DNA of 5,893 bases, taken from Anaerolineales bacterium (GTDB lineage: Bacteria > Chloroflexota > Anaerolineae > Anaerolineales > UBA6663). The notes beneath the pieces were generated by a model. The model saw only the letters and a list, made by a program, of their open reading frames with translations. It had not been told where the DNA came from and did not search any database. The stretch is from contig JAGOBN010000287.1 of assembly GCA_017999235.1 (NCBI GenBank), positions 1-5,893 on the forward strand, given 5' to 3'. Made by a program: the position numbers and the translations under genes. The stretch's first letter is position 1, and every line of letters begins with the position of its first letter. Of this stretch, positions 1 through 5,893 are shown in pieces.

Positions 1-768
1 GCGCTCAGCTACGTGGATGATCAGCTCGGCCGGCTGCTGCAGACCCTGGACGAGATCGGCCAGCGCGACAACACGATCATCCTGTTCTTCTCCGACCACG
101 GCGACCTGCTGAGTGAGCGCGGGCTCTGGTACAAGATGTCGTTCTACGAGTGGGCGGCGCGCGTGCCGCTGATCGCGCACTTCCCGCGCCAGTTCGCGCC
201 GCGCCGCGTGGCCGCGCCCGTCTCCCTAGTGGACCTCTTGCCCACGCTGGTGGAACTGGCCGGCGGCGATCCCGCGCGCCTGGCCGCGCCGGTGGATGGC
301 CAGAGCCTGGCGCCGCTGCTGCGGGGCGCCGACCGCGCGCCGGCCGCCGTCTACGGCGAATACCTGGCCGAGGGCGCGGCCGGCCCCGTGCTGATGATCC
401 GGCGCGGGCGGCACAAATATGTCTCGGGCGCGCCGGACCTGGAACAGCTCTTTGACCTGGCCGCCGATCCTCACGAACTGCACAACCTGGCCGGCCGGCC
501 GGAGGCCGCCGACCTGTGCGCCGCGTTCCGGGCCGAGGTGCAGACGCGCTGGGACCCGCCCGCGCTGCGCGCGGCCGTCATCGCCAGCCAGCGCCGGCGC
601 CGTTTGGCCGCCGCCGCCCTGCGCGCCGGCCGGCTGACGCCCTGGGATTTCCAGCCGTTTCAAGACGCGTCCCAGCAATATATGCGTAATCACCTGGACC
701 TGAATGACCTGGAACGGCGCGCCCGCTATCCCGCGCCGCCGCTGCCGGAGACGAAGCGCAAACCGTGA
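1..768 (+). CDS. betC: Choline-sulfatase-type sulfatase, C-terminal part (5' end outside window)
   Basis: A type I (formylglycine) sulfatase, most likely choline-sulfatase, which splits choline-O-sulfate into choline and sulfate in the cytoplasm. The frame is open from base 1, so the gene starts upstream. The 255 visible codons are about half of the usual ~500-residue family length. In fragment numbering, residues 31-50 carry SDHGDLLSERGLWYKMSFYE; the Asp-His pair at 32-33 falls where this family has metal ligands. RVPLI follows at 54-58 and a sulfatase-like DLLPTLVELAG at 78-88. Residues about 197-244 (RRRRL, then PWDFQP, YMRNH and DLNDLERRAR) match the choline-sulfatase C-terminal domain, which is the main reason for preferring BetC over a generic arylsulfatase. 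The catalytic C-x-P-x-R motif lies upstream and cannot be checked. A GTG at 13 is internal (the conserved SYVDDQ segment spans it) and is not the start. The gene is co-directional with the importer operon, 129 nt before it. Confidence 0.86.
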   Translation, partial: ALSYVDDQLGRLLQTLDEIGQRDNTIILFFSDHGDLLSERGLWYKMSFYEWAARVPLIAHFPRQFAPRRVAAPVSLVDLLPTLVELAGGDPARLAAPVDGQSLAPLLRGADRAPAAVYGEYLAEGAAGPVLMIRRGRHKYVSGAPDLEQLFDLAADPHELHNLAGRPEAADLCAAFRAEVQTRWDPPALRAAVIASQRRRRLAAAALRAGRLTPWDFQPFQDASQQYMRNHLDLNDLERRARYPAPPLPETKRKP

Positions 769-798
769 CCGCCCGCGCGGCCATGACCCGGGGGGAAT

Positions 799-837
799 TT
801 GATCTTGAAAGGAGGCGCGCCTGCCCAGTAATTGATC
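799..837. repeat. TTGATC direct repeat in the intergenic region
   Basis: TTGATC occurs at 799-804 and again at 832-837, with AT-rich flanks (ATTTGATC and AATTGATC). The copies are 33 nt apart start to start, close to three helical turns. They bracket the weak promoter candidate. Such a pair could be operator half-sites for a regulator of the transporter operon, but a 6-nt word recurring once in a short AT-richer segment can also be chance. Confidence 0.2.
805..832 (+). promoter_or_regulatory. Weak sigma70-like promoter candidate for the importer operon
   Basis: TTGAAA at 805-810 resembles a -35 box (5 of 6 bases). After 16 nt, AGTAAT at 827-832 matches the -10 consensus at 4 of 6 positions but lacks the important first TA. 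This is the AT-richest part of the sulfatase-importer gap, where a promoter would be expected. Transcription would begin near 839, giving a leader of roughly 60 nt. The match is poor and the group's promoter rules are not well known, so the operon could equally be read through from the sulfatase gene. Confidence 0.22.
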
Positions 838-880
838 GCACTGTTTGAGCGTCACGGACTGCCCACTTTCCATTCGCTTT

Positions 881-888
881 GAAGGAGA
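881..888 (+). promoter_or_regulatory. Ribosome binding site of the substrate-binding protein gene
   Basis: GAAGGAGA is a good Shine-Dalgarno match, with its GGAG core 10 nt before the ATG at 898. It fixes the start, and the encoded protein then begins directly with a lipoprotein signal peptide. Confidence 0.75.
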
Positions 889-897
889 CGAGAGCCT

Positions 898-2544
898 ATG
901 CCCGCGACATCTCGACTGTGGCGCCTCGCTAGCGCCGTCACCCTGCTCGCCCTCGCGGTCGCCGCCTGCGCGCCGGCCGCCACCCCGATCGTTGAAGTTC
1001 AGACCCAGGTGGTCAAAGAGACCCAGGTCGTCAAAGAGACCCAGATTGTTCAGCAGGAAGTGGTGGTCACCGCCACCCCCGAGCCTTTTAAACCGGTCGG
1101 CACGCTCAAGATTGGCCTGACCACCGACATCGCCGCCATCGAGTTCCCGCAGGCGCCGGAACGCCAGTCGGCCAACGCCTCCTGGTCGCTGTACGACTCG
1201 CTCATCGGCCAAAAACCCGACGGGACCTTTGAGCCGGCCCTGGCCGAGAGCTGGGACGTCTCGGCGGACGGCACGACGTACACCTTCAAGCTGCGGCAGG
1301 ATGTGACCTTCCACAACGGCGAGCCCTTCAACGCCGACGCCGTGATCTACAGCTGGCAGGTGTACAGCCAGCCGGACGTGCGCTACGCCACCTATTTCAC
1401 CATCGCCAGCAAGGTGGAGAAGGTGGATGACTACACGGTCGCCATCTCCACCGCCGAGCCCAACGCGCTGCTGCTGCCGTACATCGCCAACGGCTGGGCC
1501 ATCATCCCGCCCAAGTATCACGCCGAGGTGGGCCTGGAGAAGTTCGCGTCCGCGCCGGTCGGCACCGGCCCGTTCGTGTTCAAGGAATGGATCAAGGGCG
1601 ACCATCTGACCGTGACGGCCAACCCCAACTACTGGCGCCCGGGGCATCCCAAGGTGGCCGAGGTGGTCTTTAAGTTCCTGACGGACTCCGCCACGCGCGT
1701 GGCCGCCGTGCAGGCCGGCGATATCGACATCGCCCCGCGCCTGACCGCCGAGGACGCGCAGAGCCTGCTGGGCGTGCAGGGCGTCCAGATCATCCGCTAT
1801 CCGGTGGACCGCGTCTACTACCTGGCCTTCAACAACGTCAGCACCGGCATCGGCACGCCGATTGAGGACGTCAAGGTGCGCCAGGCGCTGGCGTACGCCA
1901 TCGACATGGACGGCATTATCGAAGCCGTCTTCAACGGCTATGCCAGCCGGGCGGTGGGCTTTGTCGGGCCGGGCAACCTGGGCTTTGACAACGCCGAGCC
2001 TGTTCCGTATGACCCGGACAAGGCCCGCCAGATGCTGGCCGAGGCCGGCTACCCGGATGGTTTTGAGATCGGCTACGCCTGCCCCGAATCCGGCTATCCC
2101 AAGATCAACGATGTCTGCCTGGCGATCGAACAGCAGTTGAACGAAGTGGGGGTCCGGACCGCGCTGGACTTGCAGGAAGCCAACGCCTATTGGGACCGCG
2201 AGGCCAAGAAGGAACTGCCGCCGCTCTTCGTGGACAGCTGGTCGTCGACGATCCCGGAGGCCTATGGGCGCCTGCAGGGCGCGCTGGCCAAGGACGAGAC
2301 CTACGCCAACTGGTACGACGAGAAACTGGTCCAGATGATCTCCGATCTGCAGGTCACGGTGGACACCACGGCGCGCGCCGCGCTGTATGGCGAGATCCAG
2401 ACCTACATGCGCGAGAACCCGCCGTTTGTGTACCTCTACCTGCCGGAGGCGTTTGAAGCCGTGACGACGCGGGTGCAGAACTACCAGCCGCGCTCGGCCG
2501 AGAATTACTACCTGTGGGACGTCAGCGTCTCTGACGGCCAGTAA
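898..2544 (+). CDS. Family 5 extracellular solute-binding lipoprotein (Dpp/Opp-type ABC importer)
   Basis: The 548-residue substrate-binding component of the importer encoded downstream; it would be lipid-anchored and deliver solute to the permeases. Residues 1-23 form a signal peptide (Arg at 6 and 9, then a hydrophobic stretch) ending in the lipobox VAAC with C24 as the lipidated cysteine. Residues 31-62 are a repetitive V/K/E/T/Q spacer ending in VVVTATPE. The family 5 fold (SBP_bac_5) follows: FEPALAESW at 111-119, the signature around YTFKLRQDVTFHNGEPFNAD at 128-147, GTGPF at 222-226, NPNYW at 242-246, and VRQALAYAID at 327-336. The length is normal for the family. C395 and C407 are the only cysteines beyond the lipobox and may form a disulfide. 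The start is supported by the ribosome binding site at 881-888. The ligand cannot be read from sequence: peptides are the family default, but members also bind nickel, sugars, opines and other small molecules. The neighbouring sulfatase hints at a sulfated or choline-related compound. No dppA symbol is given for this reason. Confidence 0.93.
   Translation: MPATSRLWRLASAVTLLALAVAACAPAATPIVEVQTQVVKETQVVKETQIVQQEVVVTATPEPFKPVGTLKIGLTTDIAAIEFPQAPERQSANASWSLYDSLIGQKPDGTFEPALAESWDVSADGTTYTFKLRQDVTFHNGEPFNADAVIYSWQVYSQPDVRYATYFTIASKVEKVDDYTVAISTAEPNALLLPYIANGWAIIPPKYHAEVGLEKFASAPVGTGPFVFKEWIKGDHLTVTANPNYWRPGHPKVAEVVFKFLTDSATRVAAVQAGDIDIAPRLTAEDAQSLLGVQGVQIIRYPVDRVYYLAFNNVSTGIGTPIEDVKVRQALAYAIDMDGIIEAVFNGYASRAVGFVGPGNLGFDNAEPVPYDPDKARQMLAEAGYPDGFEIGYACPESGYPKINDVCLAIEQQLNEVGVRTALDLQEANAYWDREAKKELPPLFVDSWSSTIPEAYGRLQGALAKDETYANWYDEKLVQMISDLQVTVDTTARAALYGEIQTYMRENPPFVYLYLPEAFEAVTTRVQNYQPRSAENYYLWDVSVSDGQ
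1009..1062 (+). repeat. 18-nt in-frame tandem repeat encoding the lipoprotein spacer
   Basis: Two adjacent 18-nt units, 1009-1026 and 1027-1044, differ at one base and each encode VVKETQ. A third, degenerate unit at 1045-1062 encodes IVQQEV. The preceding VQTQ looks like a further decayed partial unit. The repeat lies just after the lipid-anchored cysteine and probably forms an extended or helical tether between membrane and binding domain. Near-identity at the DNA level suggests recent unit duplication. Confidence 0.8.
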
Positions 2545-2577
2545 CCGGCGTTCTGAAGTTTGTCCGCTGCTCCGTTC

Positions 2578-2610
2578 CCCGGCCTTGGGCGCTGACTGCC
2601 CGGGGCCGGG
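2578..2610 (+). promoter_or_regulatory. Strong GC-rich intercistronic hairpin between binding protein and permease genes
   Basis: CCCGGCCTTGGGC (2578-2590) pairs with GCCCGGGGCCGGG (2598-2610) over 13 consecutive pairs, 11 Watson-Crick and two G-U, around a 7-nt loop (GCTGACT). No U-tract follows, since the downstream bases are purine-rich, so it is not a standard intrinsic terminator. It starts 33 nt after the binding-protein stop and ends 10 nt before the GGAG (2620-2623) serving the permease gene. In other binding-protein operons (e.g. malE-malF) similar intercistronic structures stabilise the upstream message and keep the binding protein more abundant than the membrane parts. The same role is inferred here. 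Confidence 0.6.
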
Positions 2611-2635
2611 AGCGGGGCGGGAGTGACCGGCCCGC

Positions 2636-3553
2636 ATGCAACGTCACATCATCAACAGCCTTTTCCAAGCCGCGCTCGTGCTGGTGGGCGTCCTGGTGCT
2701 GGTCTTTTTCATGGTCCGCGCCACCGGCGACCCGGCCACCCTGATGCTGGCGCGCGAGGCCTCGCCCGAACAGGTGGCGGCCTTCCGCGAGAAGATGGGC
2801 TTCAACCGGCCGGTGCCGGTGCAGTTCCTGGATTTTGTGGCCAAAGCCCTGGTGGGGGATTTCGGCGATTCGCTGCACTACCGGCAGCCGGCCATCAGCC
2901 TGATCCTGGAGCGCATGCCGTACTCGATCTATCTGGCGGTGGTGGCCCTGATCATGGCCGTGGTGGTGGCGGTGCCGCTGGGCCTGCTGGGCGGCTCGCT
3001 CCCCAACTCGCCGGTGGATTGGATCGGCCGCGTGATCGGCCTGGCCGGCCAGACGGTGCCGCCGTTCTGGCTGGCGCTGCTGATGATCCTGTTCTTCGCC
3101 GTCCAATTGCGCTGGTTCCCCACCTCCGGCAGCGAGCGCTGGAACTCCGTCATCATGCCGGCCTTTGTGCTCAGCCTGGGGACGATGGGCCGGCTGGTGC
3201 GCCTGACGCGCTCGTCGGTGCTGGAGATCATGGGCGAGGATTACATCCGCACGGCGCGCAGCAAGGGCCTGCGGCCCAATCTGATCTTCTTCAAGCATGC
3301 TTTACGCAACGCCGCCATCCCGCTGATCAGCGTCACCACGGTGCAGTTTGGGTACATGCTGGGCGGGGCCGTGATCGTGGAGACGGTCTTTGCCTGGCCG
3401 GGGCTGGGGACGCTCACGGCGGAATCCATCGGCCGGCGGGATTTTCCGCTGGTGCAGGGGGTGGCCGTGTTCACCAGCGTGGTGGTGGTGGTGCTGACGC
3501 TGGCGGCCGATATCTTCTACGCCGTCGTCGATCCGAGGATCCGCTATGAGTGA
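2636..3553 (+). CDS. dppB: ABC transporter permease, DppB/OppB type
   Basis: A 305-residue integral membrane subunit, the first of the two permeases that form the solute channel. The N-terminus is short and basic, with a first membrane segment at about 8-27, then the extracytoplasmic DppB-type region (TGDPATLML at 30-38, EKMGFNRPVPVQF at 52-64, GDFGDSL at 74-80). Further hydrophobic segments lie near 98-120, 136-158, 172-190, 230-250 and 276-297. The ATPase-contacting EAA loop is at about 201-229 (EDYIRTARSKGL, then HALRNAAIP). FAWPGLGTL at 252-260 and the terminal VDPRIRYE are typical of DppB. Length is normal. The ATG at 2636 has a GGAG at 2620-2623, a rather long 12-nt spacing, just downstream of a strong hairpin, so translation may be tuned down relative to the binding protein. 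The coding end overlaps the next permease by 8 nt. The dpp symbol denotes family only; opp, app or gsi transporters look alike. Confidence 0.94.
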   Translation: MQRHIINSLFQAALVLVGVLVLVFFMVRATGDPATLMLAREASPEQVAAFREKMGFNRPVPVQFLDFVAKALVGDFGDSLHYRQPAISLILERMPYSIYLAVVALIMAVVVAVPLGLLGGSLPNSPVDWIGRVIGLAGQTVPPFWLALLMILFFAVQLRWFPTSGSERWNSVIMPAFVLSLGTMGRLVRLTRSSVLEIMGEDYIRTARSKGLRPNLIFFKHALRNAAIPLISVTTVQFGYMLGGAVIVETVFAWPGLGTLTAESIGRRDFPLVQGVAVFTSVVVVVLTLAADIFYAVVDPRIRYE

Positions 3554-4478
3554 ACAAGCTCTGCCGCCCGGCCCGGTGGCCCAGCTGCCGGCCGCGGCTG
3601 TTCCGCCCTGGCTGGGCCAGGTGCGCTACGTGGGCCGCCTGCTGTGGCGCGACAAAGGCGGGTTGATCGGCGTGGTGCTGTTCGCGCTGCTGGTCATCTC
3701 GGCCGTGTTCGCGGAACAACTGGCCCCGCATGACCCGGTCAAGCAGGACCTCCGCAACGCCAAACAGCCGCCGGCCTGGGTGGCGGGCGGTGATTGGGCC
3801 TTCCCGCTCGGCACCGACAACCTGGGCCGCGACCTGCTCAGCCGCATCATCTACGGCAGCCGCGTGTCGCTGACGGTGGGCTTCTTCGGCGTGCTGATCG
3901 CGGCCGGCATCGGCCTGATTGTGGGGCTGGTGGCCGGCTATCTGGGCGGCCGCGTGGACGGCGTCACCTCCACCGTGGTGGGCGTGGTGCTGGCCCTGCC
4001 CTATCTGCTGTTCGTGGTCTTCATCGCCGGCGTCTTTGGCCGCAGCCTGCTCAACGTCATCCTGATCTTTGGGCTGACGGACGCGCCTATCTTCGTGCGC
4101 GTGGCGCGCGGCGAGGTGCTGCGCATCAAGTCCTCGGGCTATGTCGAATCGGCGGTCAGCATCGGCGCCAAGCCGGCCCGCATCATCTTCGAGCACATCC
4201 TGCCCAATCTGATCGGCCCGCTGTTGACCGTGGCCTCGTTTGAAATGTCGGCCATGATCTTCTACGAGGCCGGCCTGAGCTTCCTGGGCCTGAGCGTGCC
4301 GCCCAGCGTGCCGTCCTGGGGCAATATGCTGGAGGCCGGCCGCGGTTATTTGCGGACGCTGCCGTGGATCGCCACCTTCCCGGGGCTCGCCATCATGCTG
4401 GCCTCGCTCGGCATGAACCTGCTGGGCGACTGGCTGCGCGATGTGCTGGACCCGCGCCTGCGCCGGTCGCGGCGCTGA
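3546..4478 (+). CDS. dppC: ABC transporter permease, DppC/OppC type
   Basis: A 310-residue integral membrane partner of the preceding permease. A ~35-residue Pro/Ala-rich cytoplasmic N-tail leads to the first membrane segment (about 39-57). Then comes the DppC-type external stretch APHDP (60-64) and PLGTDNLGRDLLSRIIYGSR (87-106). Hydrophobic segments follow at about 109-131, 142-163, 168-178, 222-240 and 275-296. The EAA loop is GYVESAVSIGAKPARII (198-214) continuing to ILPN (218-221). EAGLSFLGLSVPPSVPSWGN (241-260) and GDWLRDVLDPRLR (294-306) are family hallmarks. The ATG sits in an ATGAGTGA overlap with the stop of dppB, and GAGG at 3535-3538 lies 7 nt upstream within dppB. This arrangement favours translational coupling and equal amounts of the two permeases. 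Nothing looks damaged. Substrate identity is not readable from it. Confidence 0.95.
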   Translation: MSEQALPPGPVAQLPAAAVPPWLGQVRYVGRLLWRDKGGLIGVVLFALLVISAVFAEQLAPHDPVKQDLRNAKQPPAWVAGGDWAFPLGTDNLGRDLLSRIIYGSRVSLTVGFFGVLIAAGIGLIVGLVAGYLGGRVDGVTSTVVGVVLALPYLLFVVFIAGVFGRSLLNVILIFGLTDAPIFVRVARGEVLRIKSSGYVESAVSIGAKPARIIFEHILPNLIGPLLTVASFEMSAMIFYEAGLSFLGLSVPPSVPSWGNMLEAGRGYLRTLPWIATFPGLAIMLASLGMNLLGDWLRDVLDPRLRRSRR

Positions 4479-4486
4479 GAGAGCGT

Positions 4487-5518
4487 ATGGCCCCTATTCT
4501 GCAAGTCACCGACCTCGTCGTCCGGCTGCGGACGCAAGACGCCACGGTCCATGCCGTCAACGGCGTCTCCTTTGATTTACTGGAGGGCGAGACGCTGGCC
4601 ATTGTGGGCGAGAGCGGCTGCGGCAAGAGCATGACCGTGATGTCCCTGCTCGGCCTGGTGCCGTCGCCGCCGGCCCGCATTGAGTCCGGCCAGGCGCTGT
4701 TCTCGGACGGCGTCAGCCAGCGGGATCTGCTGCGCCTGCGGCCCGAGGAGCTGCGCCAGGTGCGCGGCGGCCAGATCGGCTTTGTGTTCCAGGACCCGAT
4801 GACGTCGCTCAACCCGCTGCTGACGGTGGGCGAGCAGATCGCCGAGACCATCGTCACCCACCTCGGCCTGACGCCGGACCAGGCGCACAAGCAGGCCGTC
4901 GAGCTGCTGGCGCATGTGGGCCTGTCCGACCCCGCGCGCCGCGCCCAACAGTACCCGCACCAGTTCTCGGGCGGCATGCGCCAGCGGGTGATGATCGCCA
5001 TTGCCATCGCCTGCCGGCCGCGCGTGCTGATCGCCGACGAGCCCACCACGGCGCTGGATGTCACCGTGCAGGCGCAGATCACGGATCTGGTGGCGCGCCT
5101 GCGCGCCGAGCTGGGCATGGCCGTGATCTGGATCACGCACGACCTGGGCGTGGTGGCCGGCATTGCCGACCGGGTGATGGTGATGTACGGCGGCCAGATC
5201 GTGGAGCGCGCGCCGGTGGAGGCCGTCTACGAGCGCCCGCGCCATCCCTACACCATCGGCCTGCTGGGCGCCCTGCCGCACATCAGCGCGGCCGGCAACG
5301 GCAGCCAGCGCCTCGCCAACATCAAGGGCAGCCCGCCCGATTTGCAGGTGCCGCCCCGCCACTGCCCCTTCGCGCCGCGCTGCGCCCATGTCTTCGAACA
5401 CTGCTGGCAGGCCAACCCGGCCCTGGAGCTGGTGGCGGCCGGCCATCACGCCGCCTGTTTCGTCGACGTCGTCACGGGCGCGCCGCGCCCCAGCGCGCCG
5501 CGTTCTGTCGCGCCCTGA
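4487..5518 (+). CDS. dppD: ABC transporter ATPase, DppD/OppD type
   Basis: A 343-residue cytoplasmic ATPase that powers the importer as a heterodimer with the next gene product. Walker A is GESGCGKS (41-48); the Q-loop is at Q102 in FQDPMTSLNP (101-110); the ABC signature is SGGMRQRV (161-168); Walker B is VLIADEPT (180-187) with D184 and catalytic E185; the D-loop ALD follows (189-191) and the switch His is H218. All catalytic elements are intact. After RPRHPYTIGLLGALP (about 250-264) comes the oligopeptide-transporter C-terminal region with four cysteines, C293, C299, C306 and C324. Related OppD/DppD proteins bind a [4Fe-4S] cluster with such cysteines. The ATG at 4487 is chosen because MAPILQVTDLVVRL is the usual N-terminus. 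The same frame is open further upstream, but only over the dppC end. The gene starts 8 nt after the dppC stop behind a weak GAGAGAG, so translational coupling is likely. Confidence 0.95.
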   Translation: MAPILQVTDLVVRLRTQDATVHAVNGVSFDLLEGETLAIVGESGCGKSMTVMSLLGLVPSPPARIESGQALFSDGVSQRDLLRLRPEELRQVRGGQIGFVFQDPMTSLNPLLTVGEQIAETIVTHLGLTPDQAHKQAVELLAHVGLSDPARRAQQYPHQFSGGMRQRVMIAIAIACRPRVLIADEPTTALDVTVQAQITDLVARLRAELGMAVIWITHDLGVVAGIADRVMVMYGGQIVERAPVEAVYERPRHPYTIGLLGALPHISAAGNGSQRLANIKGSPPDLQVPPRHCPFAPRCAHVFEHCWQANPALELVAAGHHAACFVDVVTGAPRPSAPRSVAP

Positions 5519-5534
5519 CCGCCGGAGATACCGC

Positions 5535-5893
5535 ATGCCCGACCCGACTCCCTTGGTGCAGGTCCAGGACCTGCGAAAGCACTTCAGCCTCACGCGCGGC
5601 CTGCCCTGGCGGCGGCAGACGGTGACCGTTCGGGCCGTGGACGGCGTGACGCTCGACCTCTACCCCGGCGAGACGCTGGGGCTGGTGGGCGAGAGCGGCT
5701 GCGGCAAATCCACCACCGGCCGCGCCATCCTGCAGCTGCAGAAACCCACGGCCGGCGAAGTGCGGCTGGAGGGCGTGGAGCTCACCACCCTGGACCCGGA
5801 AGGCCTGCGCCGCCTGCGGCCCCGGATGCAGATGATCTTTCAGGACACGTATGCGGCCCTCAACCCGCGCCACAGCGCCGCCAAGATCATCGC
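5535..5893 (+). CDS. dppF: ABC transporter ATPase, DppF/OppF type, N-terminal part (3' end outside window)
   Basis: The second ATPase of the importer, read for 119 codons with no stop before the window ends; full members are about 320-350 residues. The N-terminus PLVQVQDLRKHFSLTRG (6-22), followed by VRAVDGVTLDLYPGETLGLV (32-51), is the usual DppF/OppF opening, which has a longer insert before the AVDGV segment than DppD. Walker A is GESGCGKS (52-59) and the Q-loop glutamine is Q103 in FQDTYAALNPR (102-112). Most relatives read FQDPYASLNPR there, so the Thr and Ala are mild departures. The ABC signature and Walker B lie outside the window. The ATG at 5535 has GGAG at 5524-5527 (7-nt spacing) and follows the dppD stop by 16 nt. 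It is the last visible gene of the operon. Confidence 0.92.
   Translation, partial: MPDPTPLVQVQDLRKHFSLTRGLPWRRQTVTVRAVDGVTLDLYPGETLGLVGESGCGKSTTGRAILQLQKPTAGEVRLEGVELTTLDPEGLRRLRPRMQMIFQDTYAALNPRHSAAKII

Noticed and set aside
813..822. Perfect 10-nt palindrome AGGCGCGCCT
   Set aside because: Short and made of GC-alternating bases that are common in this GC-rich sequence; it has no extension and no second copy noticed nearby.
808..882. Perfect-looking Shine-Dalgarno AAAGGAGG (808-815) with a possible leader peptide (TTG 832 to TGA 882, 16 codons; or CTG 821, 4 codons)
   Set aside because: The TTG is 16 nt from the motif, too far. The CTG frame is only four codons. Neither shows attenuator-like structure or codon runs.
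226..2637. Very long antisense open frame (about 803 codons) opposite the sulfatase and binding protein genes
   Set aside because: It is the complement of well-supported genes with clear domains. GC-rich codon usage removes stop codons from the antisense frame, and the translation is Arg/Gly/His/Gln-rich with no recognisable domain.
3302..3304. Rare TTA leucine codon in dppB (another near 4577 in dppD)
   Set aside because: TTA-based regulation is known in Streptomyces, but nothing else here points to that group; isolated rare codons are expected by chance.
2623..3549. Plus-strand 308-codon frame starting at GTG 2623 and overlapping almost all of dppB
   Set aside because: The other frame (2636-3553) encodes a complete DppB permease. 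This one gives a Gly/Ala/Arg-rich product with no membrane-protein pattern.
4364..4486. Upstream in-frame extension of dppD to an ATG at 4364
   Set aside because: It would lie inside the conserved C-terminus of dppC and add about 41 residues absent from the family; the ATG at 4487 gives the usual N-terminus.
2522..5593. Several antisense open frames opposite the permease and ATPase genes (2522-3298, 3471-4196, 4577-5593)
   Set aside because: Same cause: high GC shadows of conserved genes, with low-complexity His/Gln/Arg-rich products and no family resemblance.
4604..5707. 23-nt identical stretch shared by dppD (4604-4626) and dppF (5685-5707)
   Set aside because: Both copies encode the same Walker A segment (VGESGCGK) of homologous ATPases. 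Protein conservation plus shared codon bias explains it without recent conversion.

Overview
The window is a GC-rich stretch in which every supported gene lies on the + strand. It holds the C-terminal half of a type I sulfatase of the choline-sulfatase (BetC) kind, followed by a five-gene ABC importer operon of the dipeptide/oligopeptide (Dpp/Opp, peptide/nickel/opine) family. The operon order is substrate-binding lipoprotein, permease B, permease C, ATPase D and ATPase F, with the last gene cut by the window end. The best hint of source organism is the binding protein's spacer. After a lipobox cysteine it has a run of V/E/K/T/Q-rich hexapeptide repeats ending in a VVVTATPE-like segment, a style common in Chloroflexota (Anaerolineae and relatives) lipoproteins. 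This assignment is an inference, not proven here.

Layout: 1-768 is the sulfatase, entering from the left without its N-terminus. 769-897 is a 129-nt intergenic region with a weak sigma70-like promoter candidate, a TTGATC direct repeat and a clear ribosome binding site for the next gene. 898-2544 is the family 5 substrate-binding lipoprotein. 2545-2635 is a 91-nt gap with a strong GC-rich hairpin lacking a U-tract. 2636-3553 and 3546-4478 are the two permeases, whose reading frames overlap by 8 nt. 4487-5518 is the first ATPase, 8 nt after the second permease. 5535-5893 is the start of the second ATPase, 16 nt further on. No stretch above 300 nt lacks a gene.

The five transporter genes form one apparent operon for a complete ATP-driven importer. 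The lipoprotein would capture a solute outside the membrane, the B/C heterodimer would form the channel, and D/F would hydrolyse ATP inside. The sulfatase would hydrolyse a sulfate ester, probably choline-O-sulfate. Its position directly upstream suggests, without proving, that the transporter may supply a substrate related to that enzyme. No mobile element, RNA gene or CRISPR array was seen. The window looks like an ordinary metabolic/transport locus. The sulfatase-importer pairing and the intercistronic hairpin are the points most worth a second look.
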